The translations under genes were made by a program, and so were the position numbers. Shown here piece by piece: positions 1-7,304 of a stretch of 25,649 nucleotides of DNA; the first letter of the stretch is position 1, and every line of letters starts with the position of its first letter. Source of the DNA: Candidatus Peregrinibacteria bacterium CG11_big_fil_rev_8_21_14_0_20_46_8 (GTDB taxonomy: Bacteria > Patescibacteriota > Gracilibacteria > UBA1369 > UM-FILTER-53-11); contig PCVQ01000025.1 in the NCBI GenBank assembly GCA_002796025.1, positions 5,249 through 30,897 on the forward strand, written 5' to 3'. A model generated the notes under the pieces. The model was not told where the DNA came from. It saw only the letters and a list, made by a program, of their open reading frames with translations, and did not search any database.

Positions 1-679
1 CAACTTCGTGCATCTCTTCGCGCAATTCGCCGACCGAGACGCCGCCAATGGCAATGCCAGGAGTGTCGAGCCCGGCCATGAACTCTGCAGAGATTTTGCG
101 CAGTTCAGGAAAAAAACCGCCTTGCACAATGGGGAAGAGCGCTTGGTCGGTGCGGGTTTTTGCCTTGAGGCAGCGCTCTACCCAGCGGTGAGTACGCTCC
201 ATTGCCTCTTTGGTATATGTCATATCTACGCCGGTTGGCGCGCACTCATCAAAGGCCATGATGATATCTGCGCCGAGCTGTTCTTGAATTTCGATAGCTC
301 GCTCGGGAGTGAGGAAAATTTTATCTCCATTAATATGCGATTGAAACTCGACGCCGTCTTCGGCAATTTTGCGGATCTTATGCAGCGAGAAAACTTGAAA
401 GCCGCCGGAGTCTGTGAGGATTGGGCGGTCCCAGCCCATCCATTTATGAAGCCCGCCCATTTTCTCTATCAGGTCGCCGCCCGGCCGCAGCATGAGGTGA
501 TACGTATTGCCGAGCAAAATTTGGCAACCCATTTGTTTGAGCTCTTCAGGATCTACAGTCTTTACCGTTGCTTTTGTGCCGCACGGCATAAAGCAGGGAG
601 TTTGAATCTCCCCATGCCGAGTGGTTAGCGTCCCGCGCCGCGCACGGCCGTCGGTGGTATGGAGGGTGAACTGAAACAT
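1..679 (-). CDS. tgt: tRNA-guanine (queuine) transglycosylase, 3' part missing
   Basis: Exchanges guanine-34 for a queuosine precursor in tRNAs with a GUN anticodon. The reading frame from the ATG at 679 gives 226 residues before the window edge (the family is about 370-380). Visible hallmarks are DSGGFQ at 90-95 (Asp90 matches the conserved active-site Asp89 of E. coli), DE at 144-145, IVQGG at 184-188 and GGVSVGE at 212-218. The second catalytic Asp and the C-terminal zinc site lie beyond the left edge. The start is 12 nt after the stop of the upstream ABC ATPase gene, so it is probably the last visible gene of that operon. A weak GGAAAG precedes the ATG. Family assignment is confident. Whether the substrate is preQ1 or queuine cannot be read from this sequence. 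Confidence 0.95.
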   Translation of the reverse strand, partial: MFQFTLHTTDGRARRGTLTTRHGEIQTPCFMPCGTKATVKTVDPEELKQMGCQILLGNTYHLMLRPGGDLIEKMGGLHKWMGWDRPILTDSGGFQVFSLHKIRKIAEDGVEFQSHINGDKIFLTPERAIEIQEQLGADIIMAFDECAPTGVDMTYTKEAMERTHRWVERCLKAKTRTDQALFPIVQGGFFPELRKISAEFMAGLDTPGIAIGGVSVGELREEMHEV

Positions 680-691
680 AGCTTTCCGAGT

Positions 692-1660
692 TTACTTACT
701 AAATATCTCCCTCACAATTTCCTCCATGCTCTCTTCTTGGATCGAAATATCTTCGATGGGCAGCTTCAAAAGTTCCGTTGTTGCCTTTGTAATGTCTTTG
801 CGCTGGACGCTCAATTTTGCCGAAGCGTGATTGTAGCTAATAACATGCGCGACTTTTTTAAGATCGGCTTCCGAAACTCCTTCGTGAAATCCGACTTCAA
901 TCATCTTGGTATCCGCATACTTTTCAATCAGCTTGTCATACGTGCCGTCGTAAATTAACTTGCCGTGATCGATAATCATCACACGGTCACACAAGCGGCG
1001 AATGTCTTCCATATAGTGGGAAGTTAGAATAATCGTTGCACCCTGCTCTTTATTATATTCAGCCAAAAAATCACGAATGCGCTTTTGCGAGATTACGTCC
1101 AGTCCGATGGTAGGCTCATCCAAAAAGAGAATTTCGGGTTTGTGCAGCAGGGCCGTTGCTAACTCGCACTTCATGCGTTCGCCAAGTGAGAGCTTGCGCA
1201 CCGGATTATTTATAAGATGCCCGATATCCAGCAGTTCGCAGAGCATCTCTTTTTGCGCTTTAAATGTCGCATCCGGAATTTCATAAATAGTCTTATTAAA
1301 TTGAAAGCTTTCAATTACCGGAAGATCCCACCACATCTGATTTTTTTGTCCCATGACGAGTGAGAATTTGCGCTGAAATTGCGGCTCGCGCTGCCATGGC
1401 ACGTGGCCTGCCACGGTAACTTCTCCCGAAGTAGGAAAGAGAATTCCGGAGAGCATTTTGAGGGTGGTGGTTTTTCCCGCTCCGTTTGGCCCCACAAATC
1501 CGACAAATTCTCCCTGCTTAATTTCAAACGAAATATCGTGCACTGCTTTGACCGTATCGTAATCGCGGTGAAAGAGCGATTTTATATAACTGCCCATTCC
1601 GGGTTTGCGCTTTACTTGTTTAAAGTGTTTTTTGAGATTTTTAACTTGAATTGCAGTCAT
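692..1660 (-). CDS. ABC-2 type exporter, ATP-binding subunit (COG4586-like)
   Basis: ATPase of an ABC export system of unknown substrate; acts at the inner face of the membrane with the two permeases encoded just upstream. The 322 residues show Walker A GPNGAGKT at 57-64, a signature written LSLGER at 157-162 (canonical LSGGQ, so slightly degenerate), Walker B ILFLDEPT at 177-184 with Glu182, and the H-loop His at 215. An N-terminal stretch of about 35 residues before the core (RKPGMGSYIKSLF) and a ~90-residue C-terminal domain are typical of the COG4586 group. It starts at an ATG 6 nt after the stop of the second permease. Family confident, substrate unknown. Confidence 0.9.
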   Translation of the reverse strand: MTAIQVKNLKKHFKQVKRKPGMGSYIKSLFHRDYDTVKAVHDISFEIKQGEFVGFVGPNGAGKTTTLKMLSGILFPTSGEVTVAGHVPWQREPQFQRKFSLVMGQKNQMWWDLPVIESFQFNKTIYEIPDATFKAQKEMLCELLDIGHLINNPVRKLSLGERMKCELATALLHKPEILFLDEPTIGLDVISQKRIRDFLAEYNKEQGATIILTSHYMEDIRRLCDRVMIIDHGKLIYDGTYDKLIEKYADTKMIEVGFHEGVSEADLKKVAHVISYNHASAKLSVQRKDITKATTELLKLPIEDISIQEESMEEIVREIFSK

Positions 1661-1666
1661 AGTAAT

Positions 1667-2449
1667 TTAGTTTGCAGACGAATATCGTTTAAGGCCACGC
1701 AGCCAAACCCATTGGCTAAGTGCAGAGAAGAGTATCGTGATTCCTATAAAGAAGGCAATTAAAATGCCGATCGGTTGTGCAAGTGCTGTTTCGGCCGGGA
1801 TTGTGGCGAGCAATGCCATGGGAATAAAGGAGGAAAAAATCAGGCCGAAAATTTTGCCGTAAATTTGGCGCGGGTAGCGCGAGAGCTGGGTAATACTGAA
1901 TACAATTGTGCGGAGTGAATTATTCCGGCCGATCCAGAATGTGCTGGAGGCTATCATAGTCAGGAGGCTAAAATACAAAATAAAAGATACGAGCACCATG
2001 CTCAGTCCAATCAAAAAATAGCCTGGGGATAGCGGCTGGGCGAGATTTTGAAATGCATAGGTAAAGAGAAAGAGCGTGATAATAACGCTGCCGACTTGAT
2101 CCCAGCGAATTCTCCAAAAAAATGCGAGCATGCGTGTTGGCGCGGGCTTTACAATAAGAAAGTCGAGCTCGCCGTGAATAACGGTATCGTCAAAGCTTTC
2201 TATATTATCTTTGAAAAAGAGATCACTAAGATTTTGCAGTAAATAGTAGAAAGAGAGAATGAGGAGTGTTTCACCTTTGCTCCAGCCGGCGAGAGAGTCG
2301 ATGTGAAAAAAGATGACTTCAATGAGAATTACATAGGCGCCGACCCACGCGCCCATAAGTATTACAGAAATAAAAAAGTTCGCCCGATATACGAGCAGTT
2401 GCTTGAGATTCATTGCGCAGAGTTTTTTGAAGACGCTGAAGGTGTGCAT
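1667..2449 (-). CDS. ABC-2 type exporter permease (COG3694 / DUF990-like)
   Basis: Integral membrane subunit of the exporter encoded with the flanking ATPase and second permease. The 260-residue protein has about six hydrophobic segments and the family-like motif GELDFLIVKPAP near residue 92, which matches the 'G-x-lD-x-lL-x-rP' pattern of ABC-2 permeases of this class. The N-terminus (FKKLCAMNLKQLLVYRANFF) is the usual amphipathic lead-in. The start is the ATG at 2449; no Shine-Dalgarno is visible. The 83-bp gap to the upstream permease gene holds a structured repeat (2465-2532). Assigned by family pattern and by the gene trio; substrate unknown. Confidence 0.85.
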   Translation of the reverse strand: MHTFSVFKKLCAMNLKQLLVYRANFFISVILMGAWVGAYVILIEVIFFHIDSLAGWSKGETLLILSFYYLLQNLSDLFFKDNIESFDDTVIHGELDFLIVKPAPTRMLAFFWRIRWDQVGSVIITLFLFTYAFQNLAQPLSPGYFLIGLSMVLVSFILYFSLLTMIASSTFWIGRNNSLRTIVFSITQLSRYPRQIYGKIFGLIFSSFIPMALLATIPAETALAQPIGILIAFFIGITILFSALSQWVWLRGLKRYSSAN

Positions 2450-2457
2450 AGAGTTAT

Positions 2458-2488
2458 TTTATAGGCTTGCTACGCTCAGCGGTGGCAA
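2458..2488 (-). promoter_or_regulatory. weak candidate promoter before the second permease gene
   Basis: On the minus strand TTGCCA (2483-2488) and TATAAA (2458-2463) are separated by 19 nt. The -10 box ends 8 nt before the ATG at 2449. It overlaps the structured repeat. The spacing is long and nothing else supports it. Confidence 0.3.
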
Positions 2489-2532
2489 AGCCACACGCTT
2501 CGCTTGCTGCGCGCTCGCGCCGTGCGCTCGCA
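2465..2532 (+). repeat. ~68-bp structured intergenic repeat, copy A
   Basis: Lies between two permease genes. Order on the plus strand: GCTTGCTACGCTCA (2465-2478); a hairpin AGCG-GTGGC-aaa-GCCAC-a-CGCT (2478-2499); a conserved block CTTGCTGCGCGCTCG (2503-2517); a small hairpin GCGC-cgt-GCGC (2517-2527); and an end CTCGCA. A second copy with the same layout lies at 8250-8319 on the minus strand. The last 30 bases agree at 26 positions, and the four differences keep the small hairpin paired. Origin and function are unknown. Confidence 0.75.
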
Positions 2533-3339
2533 TTATCTGCCGACAGATTCAACTTTGCGGAGACCCAGACGGTAGAATCCGGTAACTACAGTAAGTAACG
2601 CCACAACATAGATCCACTGAATTGCGAGCGCTTGATAAAAGAGAGGTTCAAAAGTTGCCGACTGCATCATTTTTACCGGGAAATAAAAAATATGAGCGAA
2701 GGGAAGGTAGGTGGCAATAGTGTAGAGCTGAGGCGGGAAGAGATCGAGCGGGAAGATAATGCCGGACGCCATGGTGAGAATTGCAAAGTAGGTAAAAAGA
2801 AAGCGTGTTGCATTCACTACCCAAAAAGACGAGAGTCCGATGATAATTTGGAAGCTGGCATTAATAAGATAGGCACCGAGCATACTGATAAAGAAAATCG
2901 GTATTTTCCACGGTGCAAATGCCAATTTGCCGGTTATAAGAATTATGATCGGTGCGAAGATGATTACTGATATGAGCAGCCGTAAAAATTGGTAACTTAA
3001 ACTGTGAGAGAGCCGGAAGAGAATATAGTGAAATGGCTTGAGCAGAAAGTTGGCAATGTCGCCGCGGTGAATATCTTTGCTTATTTCAAAGCCGATAAAG
3101 GTAAAGTGGAGACTCGAAATTATTTGGATCAGGAAAAAATAGACGAGTATTTCCTGGAAGGAGTAGGTGCCAATGGGCCCGCCCTTGGCTTGCACAATCG
3201 CAAACCACAAAAAGAGCGAGATAAGGAGCCGGATGCCCCAGCTTAAAATACTCATGAAGAATTCGGTGCGGTACTCAAGCCCTTCGAGCCAGCCGATGCG
3301 CGCCACTGCCAGATATTTTTTCAAAAAAATCGACGACAT
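2533..3339 (-). CDS. ABC-2 type exporter permease (COG4587-like)
   Basis: First permease of the three-gene exporter. Several hydrophobic segments, and an N-terminus (KKYLAVARIGWLEGLEYRTEFF) typical of COG4587 proteins, which begin with a basic amphipathic helix followed by '-EYR'. A short motif GDIANFLLKPFHY near residue 90 parallels the 'G-x-l-x-x-lLkP' pattern of the partner. I chose the ATG at 3339 (268 residues); an in-frame ATG at 3360 would add seven residues. Either start lies inside the end of the GshB-like gene, which stops at 3275, so the two genes overlap by at least 65 bp in different frames. Substrate unknown. Confidence 0.83.
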   Translation of the reverse strand: MSSIFLKKYLAVARIGWLEGLEYRTEFFMSILSWGIRLLISLFLWFAIVQAKGGPIGTYSFQEILVYFFLIQIISSLHFTFIGFEISKDIHRGDIANFLLKPFHYILFRLSHSLSYQFLRLLISVIIFAPIIILITGKLAFAPWKIPIFFISMLGAYLINASFQIIIGLSSFWVVNATRFLFTYFAILTMASGIIFPLDLFPPQLYTIATYLPFAHIFYFPVKMMQSATFEPLFYQALAIQWIYVVALLTVVTGFYRLGLRKVESVGR

Positions 3340-4258
3340 TACGTTGCAATTGTACACCATAAAGCTTCTCTATTTCGACGATTCCGGTTGGACTGGTGAC
3401 GTTAATTTCAGTGATGTAGTTTCCAATAAGATCGAGACCGGCAAAGTAGATGCCCATGGTTTTGAGGCGCTTTGCAATATCTTGGCACATCTCCATATTG
3501 TCTGCCGTGAGTTTAATTTTGCGTGGCGTGGCTCCGGTGTGAAGGTTGCTGCGGTGATCGTGCGGGGGAGCAATGCGGTTTACTGCACCAATGACCTCGC
3601 CATCCAGAATAATAACGCGCTTATCGCCGTGTTTAATCTCCGGCAGATACCTTTGAGCCATAATGTATTTTTGTTCGCCATCTGTCATCATCTCTAAAAG
3701 AGAGCCGCGATTTTTATCGCCATGTTCCAAGACAAAGATACCGTGGCCGCTATTGAGCTCTAGCGGTTTGAGCACGATTTTTTTGTGCTTCTTAAGGAAG
3801 CTGGCGAGCGTGCCTTTGCATTTGGTAACAATAGTGTCCGGAATGTATTCGGTAAATTCAAAGATGCCGAGCTTTTCGTTAAATGTTCTGAGGGCATCCG
3901 GATCGTTGAGAATTATTGTGCGCTTTTTGTTTGTATAAGAAAGAATGGAAGTCGCCATTACATAGTCGATATTAAATGGCGGATCTTTGCGCATAAAGAT
4001 GATGTTCATTTTTTCCAACGGCAGATCGCGCTTCTCCACTTCCTCCCACTTCTTTTTTGCATAGCGAATACGCCGCAGCGTGGCTTCCGGCTTTTTCCGC
4101 GCAAGACGAAGATCGTGGAGTGTGCACCACCACACGCTGTGGTCCCGCCTATCCGCTTCCTCCATGACGGCCAAGCTCGTATCGTGCCCGGGAACAAGTG
4201 ATTCCAAAGGATCGATAACAAAGAGCATGTTTAAATTCGCATTTTTTTGTTGTTTCAT
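3275..4258 (-). CDS. gshB: glutathione synthetase-like ATP-grasp ligase
   Basis: Predicted to ligate glycine to gamma-glutamylcysteine using ATP, or a related dipeptide ligation. The 327 residues follow the GshB plan: N-terminal FVIDPLESL and a DTS loop; MRKDPPFNIDY; LNDPDALRTFNEKL; the ATP-grasp lysine region IVLKPLELNSGHGIF; QRYLPEIKHGDKRVIILDGE; NRIAPPHDHRSNLHTGA; and the Mg-binding end GLDLIGNYITEINVTSPTG. Usual length is about 315-330. The ATG at 4258 is preferred over an upstream TTG at 4267; an ATG at 4228 is also possible. No Shine-Dalgarno is visible. No gshA is in the window, so glutathione synthesis is unproven. It overlaps the permease gene at its 3' end. Confidence 0.9.
   Translation of the reverse strand: MKQQKNANLNMLFVIDPLESLVPGHDTSLAVMEEADRRDHSVWWCTLHDLRLARKKPEATLRRIRYAKKKWEEVEKRDLPLEKMNIIFMRKDPPFNIDYVMATSILSYTNKKRTIILNDPDALRTFNEKLGIFEFTEYIPDTIVTKCKGTLASFLKKHKKIVLKPLELNSGHGIFVLEHGDKNRGSLLEMMTDGEQKYIMAQRYLPEIKHGDKRVIILDGEVIGAVNRIAPPHDHRSNLHTGATPRKIKLTADNMEMCQDIAKRLKTMGIYFAGLDLIGNYITEINVTSPTGIVEIEKLYGVQLQRNVVDFFEKISGSGAHRLARRA
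3349..3378 (-). promoter_or_regulatory. weak candidate promoter inside the end of gshB
   Basis: On the minus strand TCGAAA (3373-3378) and TACAAT (3349-3354) lie 18 nt apart. The -10 box ends 9 nt before the ATG at 3339. It would give the exporter genes their own near-leaderless transcript. Four of six -35 bases match; support is weak. Confidence 0.3.
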
Positions 4259-4304
4259 AGCTTGCAAAAAATACCACTGTGTACAATAAAATGAAATCTA
4301 TGCG

Positions 4305-4327
4305 AAAAATGCCGTATCTTGTGATAC
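4305..4327 (-). terminator. possible weak terminator after the small Ala/Gly-rich gene
   Basis: On the minus strand the hairpin GTATC-acaa-GATAC (4314-4327) is followed by GGCA and five T residues (4305-4309), just after the stop at 4333. The stem is only five base pairs. Confidence 0.35.
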
Positions 4328-4332
4328 TAAAT

Positions 4333-4866
4333 TTATGCAGCAGATGGAGTGGCACCCGTTGTTTCATCGCCACCCCGCGTAGGTTCAGCAGTTTTGCCGC
4401 TGGCCCATGTGCCATGTCGCATGCGTCGCCAAGCTCTTTGGAATGGTGCAATCAATGCTGCACCTATTCGACCGAGCGTATTTGGTACGGTTTTTACTGC
4501 GCCACCTACGATACGTTTTCCTGCAACTTCGCCGGTGGCTTCACCGGCAGTTATTAACGCTCCGGTGGCGCCATCTCGCTTTGCCAAATTCAAAGGCTGC
4601 ACCAGCTCTTTACCTGCTTGTGCAACTGCCTGAAATGGAGCTGCAACGATTCCGACAGGGATGGTAACGACGCCTTCTGCTACTGAGATCACACCCAAAG
4701 CTGCCCGCTTTATCGCGGAGGCTATAGCTCCGACTGTTGCGTAGGTGCCTTTTTCCACTAATTGAGTTAATCTTCCGGCTTCCTCAGGACGGCGGGGCCC
4801 ATTAGGTGTAGCCGGAGGTGCTGGGGTGGCTGGCTGAGGTTCTTGATTTTGCGGTGAGTCTGGCAT
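4333..4866 (-). CDS. hypothetical protein, Pro-rich N-terminus, Ala/Gly/Val-rich middle
   Basis: I do not recognise this family. The 177 residues start with about 30 Pro/Gln/Glu-rich residues (disordered). Two weakly hydrophobic, small-residue stretches follow, about 42-62 (YATVGAIASAIKRAALGVIS) and 62-80 (VAEGVVTIPVGIVAAPFQAV), and a third near 125-145 (LGRIGAALIAPFQRAWRRMR). The C-terminus is Gly/Thr-rich. No signal peptide or cysteines were seen. The short Ala/Gly helices could be membrane-associated or amphipathic. It sits alone between livF and gshB with its own strong promoter, so it is probably well expressed. Codon use looks like its neighbours. It is a real gene on the strength of promoter, length and gene context, but has no assigned function. 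Confidence 0.7.
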   Translation of the reverse strand: MPDSPQNQEPQPATPAPPATPNGPRRPEEAGRLTQLVEKGTYATVGAIASAIKRAALGVISVAEGVVTIPVGIVAAPFQAVAQAGKELVQPLNLAKRDGATGALITAGEATGEVAGKRIVGGAVKTVPNTLGRIGAALIAPFQRAWRRMRHGTWASGKTAEPTRGGDETTGATPSAA

Positions 4867-4893
4867 AGGTGTAGCAATAACGTATTAGTTTAA

Positions 4894-4922
4894 ATTATAA
4901 CTAAAAATGTTAATTTAGTCAA
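4894..4922 (-). promoter_or_regulatory. strong sigma-70-type promoter for the 4333-4866 gene
   Basis: Minus strand: -35 TTGACT (4917-4922), a 17-nt spacer, -10 TATAAT (4894-4899). Expected start of transcription is near 4887, giving a ~20-nt leader with no Shine-Dalgarno. Confidence 0.8.
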
Positions 4923-4924
4923 AT

Positions 4925-4936
4925 TTAACAGGTTAA
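4925..4936. promoter_or_regulatory. inverted repeat TTAAC-ag-GTTAA abutting the -35 box
   Basis: A 12-bp inverted repeat lies 2 bp upstream of the -35 box of the 4894-4922 promoter. Its position suggests an operator or activator site. The 11-mer AACCTGTTAAA that contains most of it recurs in the spacer of the 19205-19233 promoter. It could also be chance in AT-rich DNA. Confidence 0.35.
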
Positions 4937-4945
4937 GATGCACAT

Positions 4946-5665
4946 TTATTTGCCTGAAATTTTACCGAGATAGGCCTCCGCAATGCGGTCATCTTGTAAG
5001 AGCTCTTTCCCCGGTCCATGCAGCTTATTGCGGCCGAGTTCCAAAACATACCCCACATCCGAAATTTCCAGAGCCATATGTGCATTCTGTTCGACCATGA
5101 GAATGGCGGTGCCGTCTTTTCGGATTTCGAGTAGCTTTTCAAAAATATCTGCTACGACTTTTGGCGCCAGCCCGATTGAAGGTTCGTCGAGTAAAAGGAG
5201 TTCGGGCTTGAGCATAAGCGCCCGCCCAAAGGCAACCATCTGCTGCTCACCGCCAGAGAGCGTTTTGGTTTTTTGATGGCGGCGCTCATAGAGCCGCGGA
5301 AATTTTTCATACACATACTCCATATTTTCACGAATTTCTTCTTTATTTTTTCGAATATAGGCGCCCATCTCTAAATTTTCTTCAACGCTCATGGTTGGAA
5401 AAATCGAGCGGCCTTGCGGAACATAGCAGATCCCGCGCTCGGCGGTTTCTGAGGTAGGCAATCCAATGAGATTATTTTGGTGAAAAAAAATCGAGCTGCC
5501 TTTTTCTATTTGAGTAAGCCCAAAAATCGAGCGCAGTACCGTAGATTTTCCTGCGCCGTTCGGGCCGATAATCGTTACAATTTGGCCTTCGCCGACTTCC
5601 AGCGCAACATCGTGAATGATGATTGGTCCGCCATACCCCGCCGATAAATTTTTGATAGTGAGCAT
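4946..5665 (-). CDS. livF: branched-chain amino-acid ABC transporter, ATP-binding protein LivF
   Basis: One of two ATPases powering Liv-type uptake of branched-chain or other hydrophobic amino acids. The 239 residues show Walker A GPNGAGKS at 34-41, a canonical signature LSGGEQQ at 136-142 and Walker B LLLLDEPS with Asp160-Glu161. The stretch YVPQGRSIFPTMSVEENLEMGA at about 81-102 is highly characteristic of LivF. I chose the ATG at 5665, preceded by a weak GGAAA, over an in-frame TTG at 5677 that directly follows the livG stop. Last gene of the livKHMGF run. Substrate range is inferred from the family only. Confidence 0.95.
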   Translation of the reverse strand: MLTIKNLSAGYGGPIIIHDVALEVGEGQIVTIIGPNGAGKSTVLRSIFGLTQIEKGSSIFFHQNNLIGLPTSETAERGICYVPQGRSIFPTMSVEENLEMGAYIRKNKEEIRENMEYVYEKFPRLYERRHQKTKTLSGGEQQMVAFGRALMLKPELLLLDEPSIGLAPKVVADIFEKLLEIRKDGTAILMVEQNAHMALEISDVGYVLELGRNKLHGPGKELLQDDRIAEAYLGKISGK

Positions 5666-5677
5666 GTGCGTTTCCAA

Positions 5678-6427
5678 TTATTTTTTTACGCCTAAATAGG
5701 CTTCGAGTACTTTAGGATTTTTTTGCACCTCCTTTGGTGTGCCATCTGCAATTTCCTTTCCATAATCCATGACAATGACATGATCAGAGAGATTCATCAC
5801 AAATCCCATATCGTGTTCGACGATCATAATCGTTTTACCCTGCGCTTGCAGTTTTTTAATCAGCGCAATAATAGAATTAAGGAGCGTACGATTTACGCCG
5901 GCTGCGGGTTCATCGAGCAGTAAGAGGTCCGCACCGCTCGCAACCGCACGCATAATTTCGACGAGTTTTTGCTGACCATACGAGAGCGAGCCTGCCGGCA
6001 GATGCGCTTTTTCGTCCAAGTGGATTTCTCGCAGCAGATTCATTGCTTCTTCTTGTACGTGGCGCTCGTGCGCGGCGAGCGGATGAAAAATATCGAAAAA
6101 ATTATCTTGATAGTGCGGAAATCCGAGCATCACATTTTCTACTGCACTCATTTCGGGAAAAAGCCGGATGGCTTGAAAAGTTCGGCCAATACCCAGCCGT
6201 GCCCGTTGATATGCTTGCAGACCGTTCAGCGATTTTTCTCTATACAGAATATGGCCGGAGTCGTGATGCAAGATGCCATTAATAAGATTGAACATGGTAG
6301 TTTTGCCCGCACCGTTCGGCCCGATAAGCGCAGTAATGCTTCCTTCTGTAACCGAAAAGCTGCAATTTTGTACAGCTTGAATGCCGCCCAAGCCTTTATA
6401 GAGGTGCTGAATATCGAGAATTTTCAT
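5678..6427 (-). CDS. livG: branched-chain amino-acid ABC transporter, ATP-binding protein LivG
   Basis: Second ATPase of the Liv importer. In 249 residues: Walker A GPNGAGKT at 36-43; the LivG-typical GIGRTFQAIRLFPEMSAVEN at about 79-98; signature LSYGQQ at 148-153 (LivG proteins usually have LSYGQQR here); Walker B LLLLDEPAAG with Asp172-Glu173; and IVEHDMGFVM with the H-loop His. Its ATG at 6427 overlaps the livM TGA by 4 bp, so translation is probably coupled. The next gene, livF, starts 12 nt after its stop. Confidence 0.96.
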   Translation of the reverse strand: MKILDIQHLYKGLGGIQAVQNCSFSVTEGSITALIGPNGAGKTTMFNLINGILHHDSGHILYREKSLNGLQAYQRARLGIGRTFQAIRLFPEMSAVENVMLGFPHYQDNFFDIFHPLAAHERHVQEEAMNLLREIHLDEKAHLPAGSLSYGQQKLVEIMRAVASGADLLLLDEPAAGVNRTLLNSIIALIKKLQAQGKTIMIVEHDMGFVMNLSDHVIVMDYGKEIADGTPKEVQKNPKVLEAYLGVKK

Positions 6428-7302
6428 AGTTTTTTCCGGCTAAATTTTTTACCGAGCAGCCCTGTTGGCTTGTGGATCATAATTATAATGAGAATAGCCG
6501 CATAGATGATCCAGCGAAGCGGTCCGAGAACATGTGATGGTATGGGTAGAAAACGCATAGCTTCAAAGAGTCCGACGAGGAGAATAGTTGAAAAAATCGG
6601 CCCCCAGAATGTTCCGCTGCCGCCGAGCATAACTGCAAGCAACACGAGAATCATCCTGTCGAGTGTAATGGAGCTCGGATCGATGAACTGAATATGATGG
6701 GCAAAGAGAGCCCCTGCAAGACCGGCTATAAGAGCTCCAAGCACAAGGATTTGTACTTTTTTTAGCCAAACATTTTTGCCGAGTGCGCTCGCTGCAATCT
6801 CGTCTTCGCGGATGCTTTCTATGGAACGTCCGAATGGTGTATGTACAATTCGCCAGACGCAGAGCATAACCGCAGTTGTAATAATCAACAGAAAAATCAT
6901 CATATCCACATTTGATGCAAGTTCCACGCCGAACGGCGCGGGGCGTGGGATATTTACGATTCCAAATGAACCGCCGGTGAGTTTGCGTTCATTTAATATA
7001 AAGATGCGGATAATTTCTCCCATGCCCAGAGTTGCGGCAACTAAATAGTCTTCGCGAAAGCGCACTGTTGGAATTGCCAGCAATAAGGCAAGGAGACCGG
7101 TAGCAAGTGTGCCGAGTGTTACTCCGCTGAGTACGGAGAAGCCGGCTTTTACCGTGAGCAGTGCCGATACATATGCACCTACGCCCATAAAGGCAACGTG
7201 ACCTACATGCAGCATTCCACCGTAGCCAAGTATTAAATTATATCCTTGATACAGAAGTGCAAAGAGGCACATTATCGCGATAATATTTGCAATAAATTCC
7301 AT
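6424..7302 (-). CDS. livM: branched-chain amino-acid ABC transporter, permease LivM
   Basis: Membrane subunit of the Liv importer, partner of LivH. The 292 residues are strongly hydrophobic with about eight membrane segments. Typical LivM features are YNLILGYGGMLHVGHVAFMGVGAY near the N-terminus, the cytoplasmic coupling region RFREDYLVAATLGMGEIIRI, and TPFGRSIESIREDEIAASALGKN, where the EAA-like loop contacts LivG/LivF. The C-terminus is basic (KKFSRKKL). The ATG at 7302 is 2 nt after the livH stop. The gene has a TGA stop, which argues for the standard code. Confidence 0.95.
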   Translation of the reverse strand: MEFIANIIAIMCLFALLYQGYNLILGYGGMLHVGHVAFMGVGAYVSALLTVKAGFSVLSGVTLGTLATGLLALLLAIPTVRFREDYLVAATLGMGEIIRIFILNERKLTGGSFGIVNIPRPAPFGVELASNVDMMIFLLIITTAVMLCVWRIVHTPFGRSIESIREDEIAASALGKNVWLKKVQILVLGALIAGLAGALFAHHIQFIDPSSITLDRMILVLLAVMLGGSGTFWGPIFSTILLVGLFEAMRFLPIPSHVLGPLRWIIYAAILIIIMIHKPTGLLGKKFSRKKL

Positions 7303-7304
7303 AG

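Noticed and set aside
8..628. Open frame of 206 codons on the plus strand.
   Set aside because: It is antisense to tgt, whose minus-strand frame carries clear family motifs.
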